DNA of 64,000 bases from JALOLG01 sp963776935. Its GTDB lineage: Bacteria; Actinomycetota; Acidimicrobiia; Acidimicrobiales; Ilumatobacteraceae. A model generated the notes under the pieces. That model saw only the letters and a list, made by a program, of their open reading frames with translations. It searched no databases and was not told the origin of the DNA. Below are positions 56,246-64,000 of the stretch, piece by piece (the stretch's first letter is position 1; each line of letters begins with the position of its first letter). The position numbers and the translations under genes were made by a program. Where the stretch lies: the NCBI GenBank assembly GCA_963776935.1, contig CAVZOP010000007.1, forward strand, positions 50,185 to 114,184. The letters run 5' to 3'.

Positions 56246-56629
56246 TCAAAGGCTGACCGGGCAGGCAGGACGGGTGAGCGCTGACACGGTGTGAGCGAAG
56301 GCGCGGCAGCGGGCGGGCTCAGGCTGTGTGTCATCGGCCAACACGTCTACGGCAGCTGATGCGATGCCGAGCCTACGGGCCACGGCGACGAGGGTGTCCA
56401 CCTCGCGGGCGGCGGCGGTCAGGCCGTGCTCACTGATGCGTTGACCCACGAAGGCGGTCCAGCGGGCGAATCCGGCGGTCCCCGGACAACGGTTGTCCCA
56501 CGTGAAGTGGACCACGGTGGGCGCGGCGGCGACGTCGGGAGTTCGGCGCCAACGGCGTCGGGCCGCGGGGGTGCGGACGGTTGCGATGGTGGTTGGCTGT
56601 ACATCGGGAAGTGTTCCGGTCACGAGCAT
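56246..56629 (-). CDS. Small hypothetical protein
   Basis: 127 residues from ATG 56629. No family recognised. The central part (VVHFTWDNRCPGTAGFARWTAFVGQRISEHGLTAAAREVDTLVAV) is helical and looks protein-like, with one Trp-Asp-Asn-Arg-Cys motif. The last third is a short helix. No signal peptide or transmembrane segment. It lies in an accessory stretch between the chimeric cyclase and the large regulator. Confidence 0.45.
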   Translation of the reverse strand: MLVTGTLPDVQPTTIATVRTPAARRRWRRTPDVAAAPTVVHFTWDNRCPGTAGFARWTAFVGQRISEHGLTAAAREVDTLVAVARRLGIASAAVDVLADDTQPEPARCRAFAHTVSALTRPACPVSL

Positions 56630-56966
56630 GGTGGTGGTCCGTCCTTCGGGTCGGGTACCCGCCGCTGTTTGGCAGGCACTGCGACGACGATGCGCCCGAC
56701 GCCCCAATCGAACATCGCCCGAAAGTCGGAGGTGGCAAGTGGGCAGGTCGTACACGGACCGTCGTCGCTGGCGGACGGGACCTGTGTACCCGCCGGCGAC
56801 CGTGACCGCTCGCCTACTCGGATCGGGGCCAGCGCGCCCGCCAGGCGTAGTTCCCCTCGTCACGCCGCTGGGCGGCGGGGGTGTGCAACACCATCCGCAA
56901 CCGCAACCTGGGAACCTCGTCGCGTCGGCGCCGCGGCGCGGTGTCTTCGATCAGTTGTGCGGACGT
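56630..56966. other. Region without a supportable gene
   Basis: Between the small hypothetical gene and the end of the large regulator. Only short Arg-rich frames are seen. Confidence 0.45.
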
Positions 56967-59900
56967 TCATTCGACGTGGCGGTGTGCTTCGGCTGCGAGC
57001 TCGGTGCGGTTGGTGAGGCCGAGTTTGGCGAAGACGTGGGTGAGATGGCTCTTGACGGTGGCGGTGCCCATCAAGAGCTGCGCACCGATCTGTGAGTTAG
57101 CCAGACCTTCGGCGACGAGCTCGATGACTTTGTGTTCGGTCGGGGTCAGGCTGTCCCAGCCGTGGGTTGGCCGGTTTCGTTCACCGCGTGCCCGTTGTGC
57201 CAGTTCGACGGCGTGATCGATCGAGAGCGCCGCTCCTTCGGCGAACGCCACTGGTTCATCGATCGCCACCTGATGCTGTCGCTCGATCGCCAGGTCCGGC
57301 TCGGCCCGGATGCGTGCGGTGTACCCGATCCGCCGGCGTTCAGTGGACGTGGCACCGAGCAGTCTCGCCGCGAGAACGTCGTTTCCACGCAGGCTCGCGA
57401 CCTCGGCAACGAGCTCGAGCGCGTCGACGCGCATCAGCGCCAAACCGTGCGTGTCTGCGACGTCGAGCAAAGCATGTGCCTCGTCGACGGCGGGCCCGTC
57501 GCGGCCCGTCGCGAGGTGGACCAGGGCGCCGCTGAGATGGAACGTCGCGGATTGGAGGGGACGCCGACCGAGCCGCTCCACCACGCCTCCCCAGTTGGAC
57601 ACATGGGAACGGGCCTCGTCGATCCGGCCACATGCGAGCAGCGCGGTCGTGACCAACGGACTGAACAGCCCCTGCAGGGCGCCGTTGCGGCTGTTGCCGT
57701 GCCAGCCGCGAAGACCGCTGTCGGCGGCGTCGGACCAGCGCCGGTCGAGCCGTGCCACCATGCTGTCGAGGTAGTGCACGACGGGTTCGAACGTGCGCGG
57801 AACCTCCCGGCCGACATCGGACGCGGCTTGAAGGACGCGGGCACCGTCGCCGGTCATCGTGGCCAAGTAGGCCACGTGGCAGGCAATCGGAACCACCCAG
57901 TTCGAACGACTCGCACGCATCGTGGCGGCGAGTTCGTCTGCCGCGACGAAGTCCCCCGTGAGCACAGCGAGCTCGAGCGCTGCCTGCGATGCGAAGCCCG
58001 ACACGCCAGGGTCGAGTTCGGTCTCGTGCCGGCGCAGCACGACCTCCACCTGATCGAGGAATCGACGCGCCTCGGAGACGTATCCACTGCGCGTCGCCAC
58101 GAGGGCCATCGAACCGGCAGCGGCGAGGACAGTCAGGTCGTCGCCGGCGGCGACCGCTTCGGCGGCGATGGTCGCCATCTCTGAGTCGTCGCCTCGGATC
58201 TGGGCGAGGAACGCGAGCGGGAACGCGAGGATCCGGTGATGGAAGCGGTCGGCTGGGTCGAGCGCCGCCCGGGCGTCGGCGCACATCGCCAACAAGTCAG
58301 CGCGGCGGGCGATGGACGCGGCAAGTGCGGTGCCCGCGACCCCGATGGCCCAGCTCGCTGGATCGCTGCTCCTGTCGAAGTGGACCAGCCAATCGCACTG
58401 ACGGTCGAGGGAGGCGGATGCGCCGAGGTCCGGCCGGAAGTACGCCAACCCGGCGCAGATCCGAGCCGCGGTCGCCGGGTCGGAGTCGTAGCTCCACTCC
58501 AGGGCCGCGACGGCGTCGGGCATATCCGCCCTCAACGACTCTGACCCGAGACCGTGGATGCCCCTTCCGACTTGATCGCTCCACTCGGCGAACCAGCGGG
58601 CGTGCCGGTGGCGGGTCGCCGCCAGCTCGCCGGCTTCGCGGAGACGGTCGAGCGCGAACTGGCGGATCGTGTCCAGCAAGCCGTAGCGGCCCGATTCGTC
58701 GTAGAACTGCACCAACGACTTGTCGACGAGCCGAGCGACGACGTCGAGTACGGCGACCGGTTCGACCACATCGTCGGAGGTGACCGCCTCGGCAGCGTCG
58801 AGAGTGAACCGGGATTGGAACACACCCAATCGACGAAACACTATCCGCTCGATATCGGTCAGCGAATCGACACTCCACGCGATCGAAGCGAGCAGGGTCT
58901 GTTGGCGGGGCAGCACGGTTCGGGCGCCTCCGGTGAGCAACCGGAACGCGTCGGCAAGGCCGAGCGCGAGTCGGTCGAGTGGCAGTGAGCGGGTGCGCGC
59001 CGCAGCCAGTTCGATAGCAAGAGGGATGCCGTCGAGCCGAGCACAGATCGACGCGATATCTGGCGCGACGCGATCATCGATGACCAAGTTGGGGCGCGCG
59101 CTGTGGGCTCGCTCGATGAACAACCGGACCGAATCGAAGGTTGTCAATGTCTCGATCGACATCGAATCCGATGACGACGGGACGGTCAGCGACGGCACCC
59201 GCCACACCACTTCGCCAGGCACCCCGAGCGGCTCACGGCTCGTCACCAACAGACGCAACCCCGGACACTCGGCCAGCAGTCGCTGAGCCACCGCAGCGGA
59301 GGCATCGACCACGTGTTCCGCGTTGTCCAATACGACGAGCACACGTCCGGAATCACGCCAGTGACCAATGAGCTGATCGAGCGGATCGACAGCGGCCATG
59401 AGGACAAGTCGGGCCGACGCGGCGATCCGCTCGACGACGTCCGACGCCGACGCGATCGAGGCAAGTTCCACCCACCACGTCCCGTCTGGGTGGAGATCCA
59501 CCGCGGCGGCCGCGACGTGCAACGCGAGACGGGTCTTGCCCGATCCACCAGAACCGGCCAACGTGATCAACCGCTGCGTGTGCACCAAGTCGAGCACCGC
59601 TTGCTGCTCGGCGTCGCGCCCAACGAACGACGTCAACGGAATTGGCAGGTTGTGCGGCGCACCGTCAAGGGTGCGCAGCGGCGGGAAGGTCGAGCGCAAA
59701 TCCGGGTGGACCAGCTGCCACACGTGTTCCGAACGCGACAGGTCACGCAGCCGGGCGACTCCAAGACTGACCAACCCGAGATCCGGCGGCAGATCATCCG
59801 CGACCAACGCCGCAGCCGCCTCCGAGACCAGGATCTGGCCGCCATGGCCACACGACCGCAACCGGGCGCAACGGATCACGGTTCGCCCGGCATAGTTGCC

Positions 59901-60320
59901 GTCGTCGCGTGGCTGAGCCTCCCCGGTATGAACAGCGATACGGACCGCGAGCCACGGCAGGTCGGCCTGGAGGCGTCGTTGCGCAGCCGCGGCGGCCTGC
60001 ACGGCATCGGCGACACGGGCGAACACGCCGACCACACTGTCGCCCTCACCCTGCTCGACGGGACGTGAGCCGCCAAAACCCGTGATGGCATCACCGAGGA
60101 TCTCGTAGTGGCGCAAGACCGCGTCCGGCATCTCGTCGGGTCGCTGTTCCCACAGCCGGGTCGAACCCTCGACATCAGTGAGCAGAAACGTCACCGTCCC
60201 CGCCGGCAACGCGAACCCGACTTGCTCCACACCGTCAGTCTGCACGAGAACGGCACGGGTGAGGATCGCCGGAGAAAGGCCCACGCCACCGTCGACCGTA
60301 CCGATCGCAGCGCAGCACAT
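56967..60320 (-). CDS. Class III cyclase domain - AAA/NB-ARC ATPase - helical repeats - LuxR HTH regulator
   Basis: 1,117 residues in one open frame. Residues 40-200 are a class III cyclase-like domain (VTFLLTDVEGSTRLWE, EQGEGDSVVGVFAR, GRTVIRCARLRSCGHGGQILVS). Residues 230-560 are an ATPase with Walker A LAGSGGSGKTRLA (about 255-262), LVVLDNAEHVVDASA and LLVTSREPLGVPGEVVW. Then come tetratricopeptide-like helices, and the end is a LuxR HTH (LTPTEHKVIELVAEGLANSQIGAQLLMGTATVKSHLTHVFAKLG). This architecture is known in actinobacteria. The inducer and whether the cyclase is active are unknown. GTG 60284 after TACGGT is a possible alternative start. Confidence 0.92.
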   Translation of the reverse strand: MCCAAIGTVDGGVGLSPAILTRAVLVQTDGVEQVGFALPAGTVTFLLTDVEGSTRLWEQRPDEMPDAVLRHYEILGDAITGFGGSRPVEQGEGDSVVGVFARVADAVQAAAAAQRRLQADLPWLAVRIAVHTGEAQPRDDGNYAGRTVIRCARLRSCGHGGQILVSEAAAALVADDLPPDLGLVSLGVARLRDLSRSEHVWQLVHPDLRSTFPPLRTLDGAPHNLPIPLTSFVGRDAEQQAVLDLVHTQRLITLAGSGGSGKTRLALHVAAAAVDLHPDGTWWVELASIASASDVVERIAASARLVLMAAVDPLDQLIGHWRDSGRVLVVLDNAEHVVDASAAVAQRLLAECPGLRLLVTSREPLGVPGEVVWRVPSLTVPSSSDSMSIETLTTFDSVRLFIERAHSARPNLVIDDRVAPDIASICARLDGIPLAIELAAARTRSLPLDRLALGLADAFRLLTGGARTVLPRQQTLLASIAWSVDSLTDIERIVFRRLGVFQSRFTLDAAEAVTSDDVVEPVAVLDVVARLVDKSLVQFYDESGRYGLLDTIRQFALDRLREAGELAATRHRHARWFAEWSDQVGRGIHGLGSESLRADMPDAVAALEWSYDSDPATAARICAGLAYFRPDLGASASLDRQCDWLVHFDRSSDPASWAIGVAGTALAASIARRADLLAMCADARAALDPADRFHHRILAFPLAFLAQIRGDDSEMATIAAEAVAAGDDLTVLAAAGSMALVATRSGYVSEARRFLDQVEVVLRRHETELDPGVSGFASQAALELAVLTGDFVAADELAATMRASRSNWVVPIACHVAYLATMTGDGARVLQAASDVGREVPRTFEPVVHYLDSMVARLDRRWSDAADSGLRGWHGNSRNGALQGLFSPLVTTALLACGRIDEARSHVSNWGGVVERLGRRPLQSATFHLSGALVHLATGRDGPAVDEAHALLDVADTHGLALMRVDALELVAEVASLRGNDVLAARLLGATSTERRRIGYTARIRAEPDLAIERQHQVAIDEPVAFAEGAALSIDHAVELAQRARGERNRPTHGWDSLTPTEHKVIELVAEGLANSQIGAQLLMGTATVKSHLTHVFAKLGLTNRTELAAEAHRHVE

Positions 60321-60402
60321 CCACCGCCGAGGCCATCCCCATCAACCGAGCCCAGGACGCACGCTCACGGCACCATCACGTGGTGGGTGCGGTCGCGGCC
60401 GC

Positions 60403-60837
60403 CTATTGGCCGTCACCGCGCATGTCGTAGAAGCGAACCATCTCCCGCCAGTACCAGAGCAACGCGCTCCTCGTGGCGATCGTTGCGATGGTCATCTGCA
60501 AGCGACGATGACGACGCGCGCTGTCGATGGCGATCAGAAGGGCCGCGCTCGCCATGCAGTCGATCGCCATGGCGCCCGACACTGGACGCTCCTCCAGCCA
60601 TCGCTCTTCGCCGAGAACCACCCGAGTCGCGTAGGCGGAGTCATCGCGAGGTGGTGGGAAGACGACGGCATTGAGCGCGAACCATGTCGCGACGACAACG
60701 CCCTGCCTTGCGCTGCGGTTCCAGACAGGGACCAGGACGAGCGGTGTTGATGCCCACCGCGTCCACGCGCTCCAGGGGTGCGAGTGTCGAGAGAACACCC
60801 ATCGCGTGAATTGCGATCCGGCGGAAGTCATGACCAC
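60403..60837 (-). CDS. Small membrane protein resembling the DUF6653 family
   Basis: About 144 residues. The N-terminus FTRWVFSRHSHPWSAWTRWASTPLVLVPVWNRS leads into a helix (GVVVATWFALNAVVFPPPRDDSAYATRVVLGEERWL). A second helix (AMAIDCMASAALLIAI) and a basic amphipathic C-terminus (LLWYWREMVRFYD) follow. The pattern matches a small integral membrane family I recall as DUF6653; the name needs a domain search. The start is the ATG at 60837 or 60831. Function unknown. Confidence 0.65.
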   Translation of the reverse strand: MVMTSAGSQFTRWVFSRHSHPWSAWTRWASTPLVLVPVWNRSARQGVVVATWFALNAVVFPPPRDDSAYATRVVLGEERWLEERPVSGAMAIDCMASAALLIAIDSARRHRRLQMTIATIATRSALLWYWREMVRFYDMRGDGQ

Positions 60838-61299
60838 AGTCTTGTCGCGGCGCTGCCCGACGTGCTGCTGGTCGAAGACTGCCGTAGCCAGGTGCCACGA
60901 ACGCGCCGATTAGCGCTCGACAGAGCGAGGAGGCACTTTGAAACGCGTGATGCGCAGCCGGTCAGGAGGCTCAGCGGCGCTTGGTCGCGACGTCTGTAGG
61001 ACGTTCGCGGGGTGCGTCGATGTGGGGTGTCTGGTACCTGTGCGGCGTCGTTCACGTCGGTCGCGTCGACGGTTCAGGACGCAGGAGCTGGTGACGCCTC
61101 GGATGGAACATTGTCAGGACCGACTGGAGACTCTGCGGACACGCGTCCAGTCATATCTCGGCGCCGATCCGCGCGAAGAGATCGTCCGACCGGCCGAGAT
61201 TCGCGGCATGTTCTCGCGAGCGGGCGCCGGCCAGTTCCTGGTCCGGTGCTACGTTGCGCGCGGCAGTCCAATGGGCGGACGGTCGGGAGGGGAACTGTC
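60838..61299. other. Region without a supportable gene
   Basis: About 460 bases upstream of the secreted protein gene. Translations are Arg/Ser-rich in every frame. It probably holds the promoter of the downstream gene; only a GGGAGGGG run at its end (likely ribosome-binding site) is clear. Confidence 0.5.
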
Positions 61300-62331
61300 A
61301 TGGGTGTCGTTAGTCGGGGTCGTGTTGGTGTCGCGCTCGTTGTCGCGTTCGTGATGTCGGCCGGATTGGTCGCACATGTTTCGGCCGGTCAGCGAACGGT
61401 GACGCGAATCGTTTATGACTCGTTCGACGGAAGCGAGTACTCGATTGCGGACTACTTCGAGAAGTGGAACAACTTCTATGGGCCAGGTGAGATGGGGCTC
61501 GAGGACACCCGATCGTTCGACGGTTCGACGTTCGCGATATCTGCGTTGCCGTTCCAAACAGCCTTCGACTTCAGTGTTTTTGACCACATCAAGTATCTCG
61601 CGCTCAGCAACGAGGCGTTCGCTGTCCCGACCAAGGGCTCCATCACATTCTCGGCGACGATTGACGCCGAGGTGGTCGGTACGGAGCCTGCGGGTCGGAT
61701 GATTCGAGGCGTGTACGGACAACCGGGATGTGCTGACACTCCAGCATGTGCCGCAAGTGCCGAACCGTGGGAGGGTCTCGCGCTTGAGGGCCAGCAAGCC
61801 GGAGCGACATTGCACATGATCGACTTCGATACGGGGCAGCTGTTCGATTGGTTCGTGTCCGGAAGTACCGCGTTCGCGTTGGTCGAGCGGCTACCAGCCA
61901 GCGTCACCGGCTCACCAAACGGTGGGACCGTCGACACCATGTACACGCAGATCGTCAAGGAAGTGCCGATCGGCCCGGGTCCGCACGAAGTCGCGATCAC
62001 CTTCTTCCGAGACAACGGGAAGTCGTACGCCGACTTCGTGCTCGACGGGAAACGAGTAGCTCGGGTCGAGAAAATCGGGGTGCCGCTCGATGTCCAGAGG
62101 CGGGCCTATACCGGCATCTACCCTTCGCTCGGCAAGGGCGAACAACTCGGCAACAGGATCAACAACGTCACAATCGGACATGGCCTGTTCAGCTTGCTCG
62201 ACGCGTTCCCGTTCCAACACCCCGACGCACCCGAGTTGAGCGTGTCGATCCCGATCAGCGAGCGGCTCTTCGGCCAGGGAGCGGGCGCGACGTTCGACGA
62301 CTTCGTCGTCACCATCGACGACCGCAGTTGA
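61300..62331 (+). CDS. Secreted beta-rich protein resembling DUF6081
   Basis: 343 residues. A signal peptide (GRVGVALVVAFVMSAGLVAHVSAG) is followed by a beta-sandwich-like sequence: IVYDSFDGSEYSIADYFEKWNN at the start, SFDGSTFAISALPFQTAFDFSVFDHIKYLALS, and GPGPHEVAITFFRDNGKSYADFVLDGKRVARVEKIG near the C-terminus. This is typical of lectin- or laminin-like folds; the best family guess is DUF6081. The ATG at 61300 follows GGGAGGGG by 6 bases. Base composition is lower in GC than the backbone, consistent with acquisition. Role unknown. Confidence 0.7.
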   Translation: MGVVSRGRVGVALVVAFVMSAGLVAHVSAGQRTVTRIVYDSFDGSEYSIADYFEKWNNFYGPGEMGLEDTRSFDGSTFAISALPFQTAFDFSVFDHIKYLALSNEAFAVPTKGSITFSATIDAEVVGTEPAGRMIRGVYGQPGCADTPACAASAEPWEGLALEGQQAGATLHMIDFDTGQLFDWFVSGSTAFALVERLPASVTGSPNGGTVDTMYTQIVKEVPIGPGPHEVAITFFRDNGKSYADFVLDGKRVARVEKIGVPLDVQRRAYTGIYPSLGKGEQLGNRINNVTIGHGLFSLLDAFPFQHPDAPELSVSIPISERLFGQGAGATFDDFVVTIDDRS

Positions 62332-62504
62332 CCGATCGCGACGCGGGCAGGGGGATGGCGCAGGAGCGAGGCGGAAACAGGCAACTACGAAAAGCTGGGC
62401 GTAGTGATCGCGAAAGGCACCTCGCGTTACGCATATCCGTGACACCTCCCGAGCTCGATGCACTGCACTTCTCCAAGCTCGAAGTGACCTCTGGCCGTCT
62501 GCGA

Positions 62505-62773
62505 TCACTCCTTTGCCGACCCTGACCGCAGCCGAGCGAAATCCAGCGTGCCGGGTGCGTATCCGAAGGGAGGTTGTAGGTCATCGAGATCGATCGGCAT
62601 CAGTGAGGCGTCGGACCCTTCGACCGCCACTCGGGATGTCTCGGTGCAAACAGCTCGGCGCCAAGCGGCTCCCGGCGGCGACACCGGCGGCAACCGAACG
62701 CGGACAGAACGGCGCCGGCGAGGTGCCCGATAAGAACGTCCGGTAATCGTGTCCCCCACTGCCCTCGAACGCC
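62505..62773 (-). pseudogene. Possible 3' remnant of a gene cut by the IS30 element
   Basis: The last part reads PIDLDDLQPPFGYAPGTLDFARL before a stop near 62520 or 62505. It resembles a protein C-terminus and is cut off by the IS end at 62774. The upstream part would lie beyond the IS, outside the window. Low confidence. Confidence 0.25.
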
Positions 62774-62798
62774 TGTGTCCTCAAGCGGTCATCGCAAC
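62774..62798 (+). repeat. IS30 left terminal inverted repeat
   Basis: 25 bp, starting TGTGTCCTCAAGCGGTC; contains the transposase stop codon. Confidence 0.9.
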
Positions 62799-63927
62799 GG
62801 CGTTGGCGAACGCTGTGAGATGGTGTCATCCAGCTGAGGGTCTGTCGAGGTCTTGTGTTGAGTGAACGAGCGATGGCATCGAGCTCGCGCTGGGTGCACT
62901 GGGCGAGGTCTGCTGATTTCGGGAGATATTGGCGAAGCAGTCCGTTGGTGTTCTCGTTGCTGCCGGATTGCCAGGGGCTCTTCGGATCACAGAAGTAGAT
63001 CTGCACACCGGTATCGATCGTGAACTGAGTGTGCTCGGCCATCTCTTTGCCTTGGTCCCAGGTGATCGAGCGGCGAGCTGCGCGGGCAGGGTCAAGATCC
63101 TCTTGGTCATCGCCGTGCGGACTGCTTGGCACTATGGCCGTGGGGGAGCTTGAGCAAGATCACGTATCGGCTGTGACGCTCGACCAAGGTTCCGATCGCG
63201 GTCATCTTCTTGCCGAAGATCAGGTCTCCTTCCCAGTGACCAGGAACGGCCCGATCGGCGACCTCGGCCGGACGTTGCGAGATCATCACCATGTTGCGGA
63301 TCTGACCCTGGCCGGTTCCGCCCTTCGTATACGCCTTGGCGCGGCGCATCGCCCGACCGCTTCGCAAGCACGAATGCAGTTCCTTCCTGAGCGCTCCTCG
63401 GCTCTGGACGAACAACGACTGATAGATCGTCTCGTGGGACACCTGTATCTCCGGGTCGTTCGGATACTGCTCAGCCAACCACCCTGAGATCTGCTCAGGG
63501 GACCACAGGTCCTCGAGCTTGTGCTCCACGACGTTGCGCAGCCGCCGGCACTGAGCGAGCTTGGCTCGTTTGGGTCGCAGGGCCCGGCGTTGTGCTGCAC
63601 GATCGGCCAGCAACGCCCGATACTTAGTCCGGCCGCCGTTGACGTTCACCTCTCGACAGATCGTCGAAGCGGACCGACCCATCCTCCAGCTATCATTCGA
63701 GCCGAGCAACCAGCGGCCAGCCCCCGAGATATTTCTCCCGCTCCGCCAACGACAACCGAAGCTCACCGTGCTCCGGTGGTCGGACGCCTTCCGCCGGCAT
63801 CGGCGATGAACTTCCGCAGCGACGAGTTCTGTCGTCCCAGATGCTTGGCGATGCGCCTCACCGGCACACCGGCCTCGCGGATGTCCCAAATCGTCTTCCT
63901 GTCCTCCTCCGAAAACCGAACCACCAC
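62781..63927 (-). pseudogene. IS30-family transposase (four or more frameshifts)
   Basis: N-terminal HTH (FSEEDRKTIWDIREAGVPVRRIAKHLGRQNSSLRKFI), SASTICREVNVNGGRTKYRALLAD, and a DDE catalytic domain with VPGHWEGDLIFGKKMTAIGTLVERHSRY (first Asp), ITWDQGKEMAEH (second Asp) and FCDPKSPWQSGSNENTNGLLRQYLPK (Glu). Only by changing frame near 63700-63790, 63130, 63065 and 62818 is the whole protein recovered, ending in the left repeat. The perfect repeats argue for a recent insertion, so some breaks may be sequence errors. Confidence 0.85.
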
Positions 63928-63973
63928 AACACCTCCCGATCGACGACATCCAAAGCCCGCCAATCAGGTTCGT

Positions 63974-63998
63974 GTTGCGATGACCGCTTGAGGACACA
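63974..63998 (-). repeat. IS30 right terminal inverted repeat
   Basis: Perfect reverse complement of the left 25-bp repeat; ends two bases before the window edge. Confidence 0.9.
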
Positions 63999-64000
63999 CC

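Larger units (their letters stand above)
62774..63998. mobile_element. IS30-family insertion sequence, complete, about 1,225 bp
   Basis: Bounded by perfect 25-bp terminal inverted repeats (62774-62798 and 63974-63998). It contains one transposase gene on the minus strand. CC precedes the left end and follows the right end, consistent with a 2-bp target duplication, though only 2 bases remain at the window edge. Confidence 0.85.

Noticed and set aside
55550..56300. Several overlapping frames on both strands
   Set aside because: No consistent codon bias, motif or start signal; left as a region without a supportable gene.

Overview
The window is high-GC DNA with actinobacterial gene families and gene order (tig-clpP-clpX-folC-ndk, rne, rplU-rpmA, obgE-proB). 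It also has a complete mreBCD-mrdA-rodA set and many near-leaderless promoters. This combination suggests an actinobacterium of the Acidimicrobiia type (Ilumatobacter-like); the taxonomic call is inference. There is no rRNA and one tRNA (Pro, UGG).

Layout. 1-7.3 kb: a DUF1772/NmrA-type/AraC unit, an ECF sigma factor with an SGNH membrane protein, a continuous purN-guaB reading frame, a thioesterase and a SnoaL-like protein. 7.3-12.9 kb: an MMPL transporter and a BTAD-ATPase regulator. 13.0-23.6 kb: a divergent pair of operons. The left arm is a MoxR ATPase and a CoxE-type VWA protein. The right arm is a CbxX-type AAA ATPase, two paralogous membrane coiled-coil proteins flanking two solute-binding proteins (one fused to VWA), MurJ and PspA. 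The intergenic spacer holds a palindromic repeat cluster. This is my best candidate for an undescribed system: an envelope-stress or sensing machine built on two AAA/VWA pairs. 23.6-53.6 kb: a long minus-strand housekeeping backbone running tig-clpP-clpX-folC-ndk-mreBCD-mrdA-rodA-radical SAM pair-rne, then rplU-rpmA, then obgE-proB. It is interrupted twice, by an ABC exporter with a two-component system (33.7-37.3 kb) and by dgt plus a lipoprotein/LAL-regulator block (26.0-33.1 kb). The second block is bracketed by 21-bp inverted repeats. 53.7-64 kb: accessory DNA with tRNA-Pro, a chimeric nucleotidyl cyclase, a 1,117-residue cyclase-ATPase-LuxR regulator, orphan secreted and membrane proteins, and an IS30-family insertion sequence with perfect 25-bp ends.

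Sequence quality matters here. Many genes carry single-base frameshifts, including essential ones (rne, mrdA, rodA, mreD, murJ). Density is extreme from about 37.8 to 46.1 kb and at 15.5-18.6 kb. Most look like consensus errors rather than real pseudogenes, so affected genes are given as whole intervals with the breakpoints noted.

Regulation. At least thirteen genes have a TANNNT -10 element ending 6-10 bases before the start codon, seven of them exactly 7 bases. This points to leaderless or nearly leaderless transcripts and helped choose several starts. Large multidomain regulators are prominent: a BTAD-ATPase, a LAL-LuxR protein and a cyclase-ATPase-LuxR protein.
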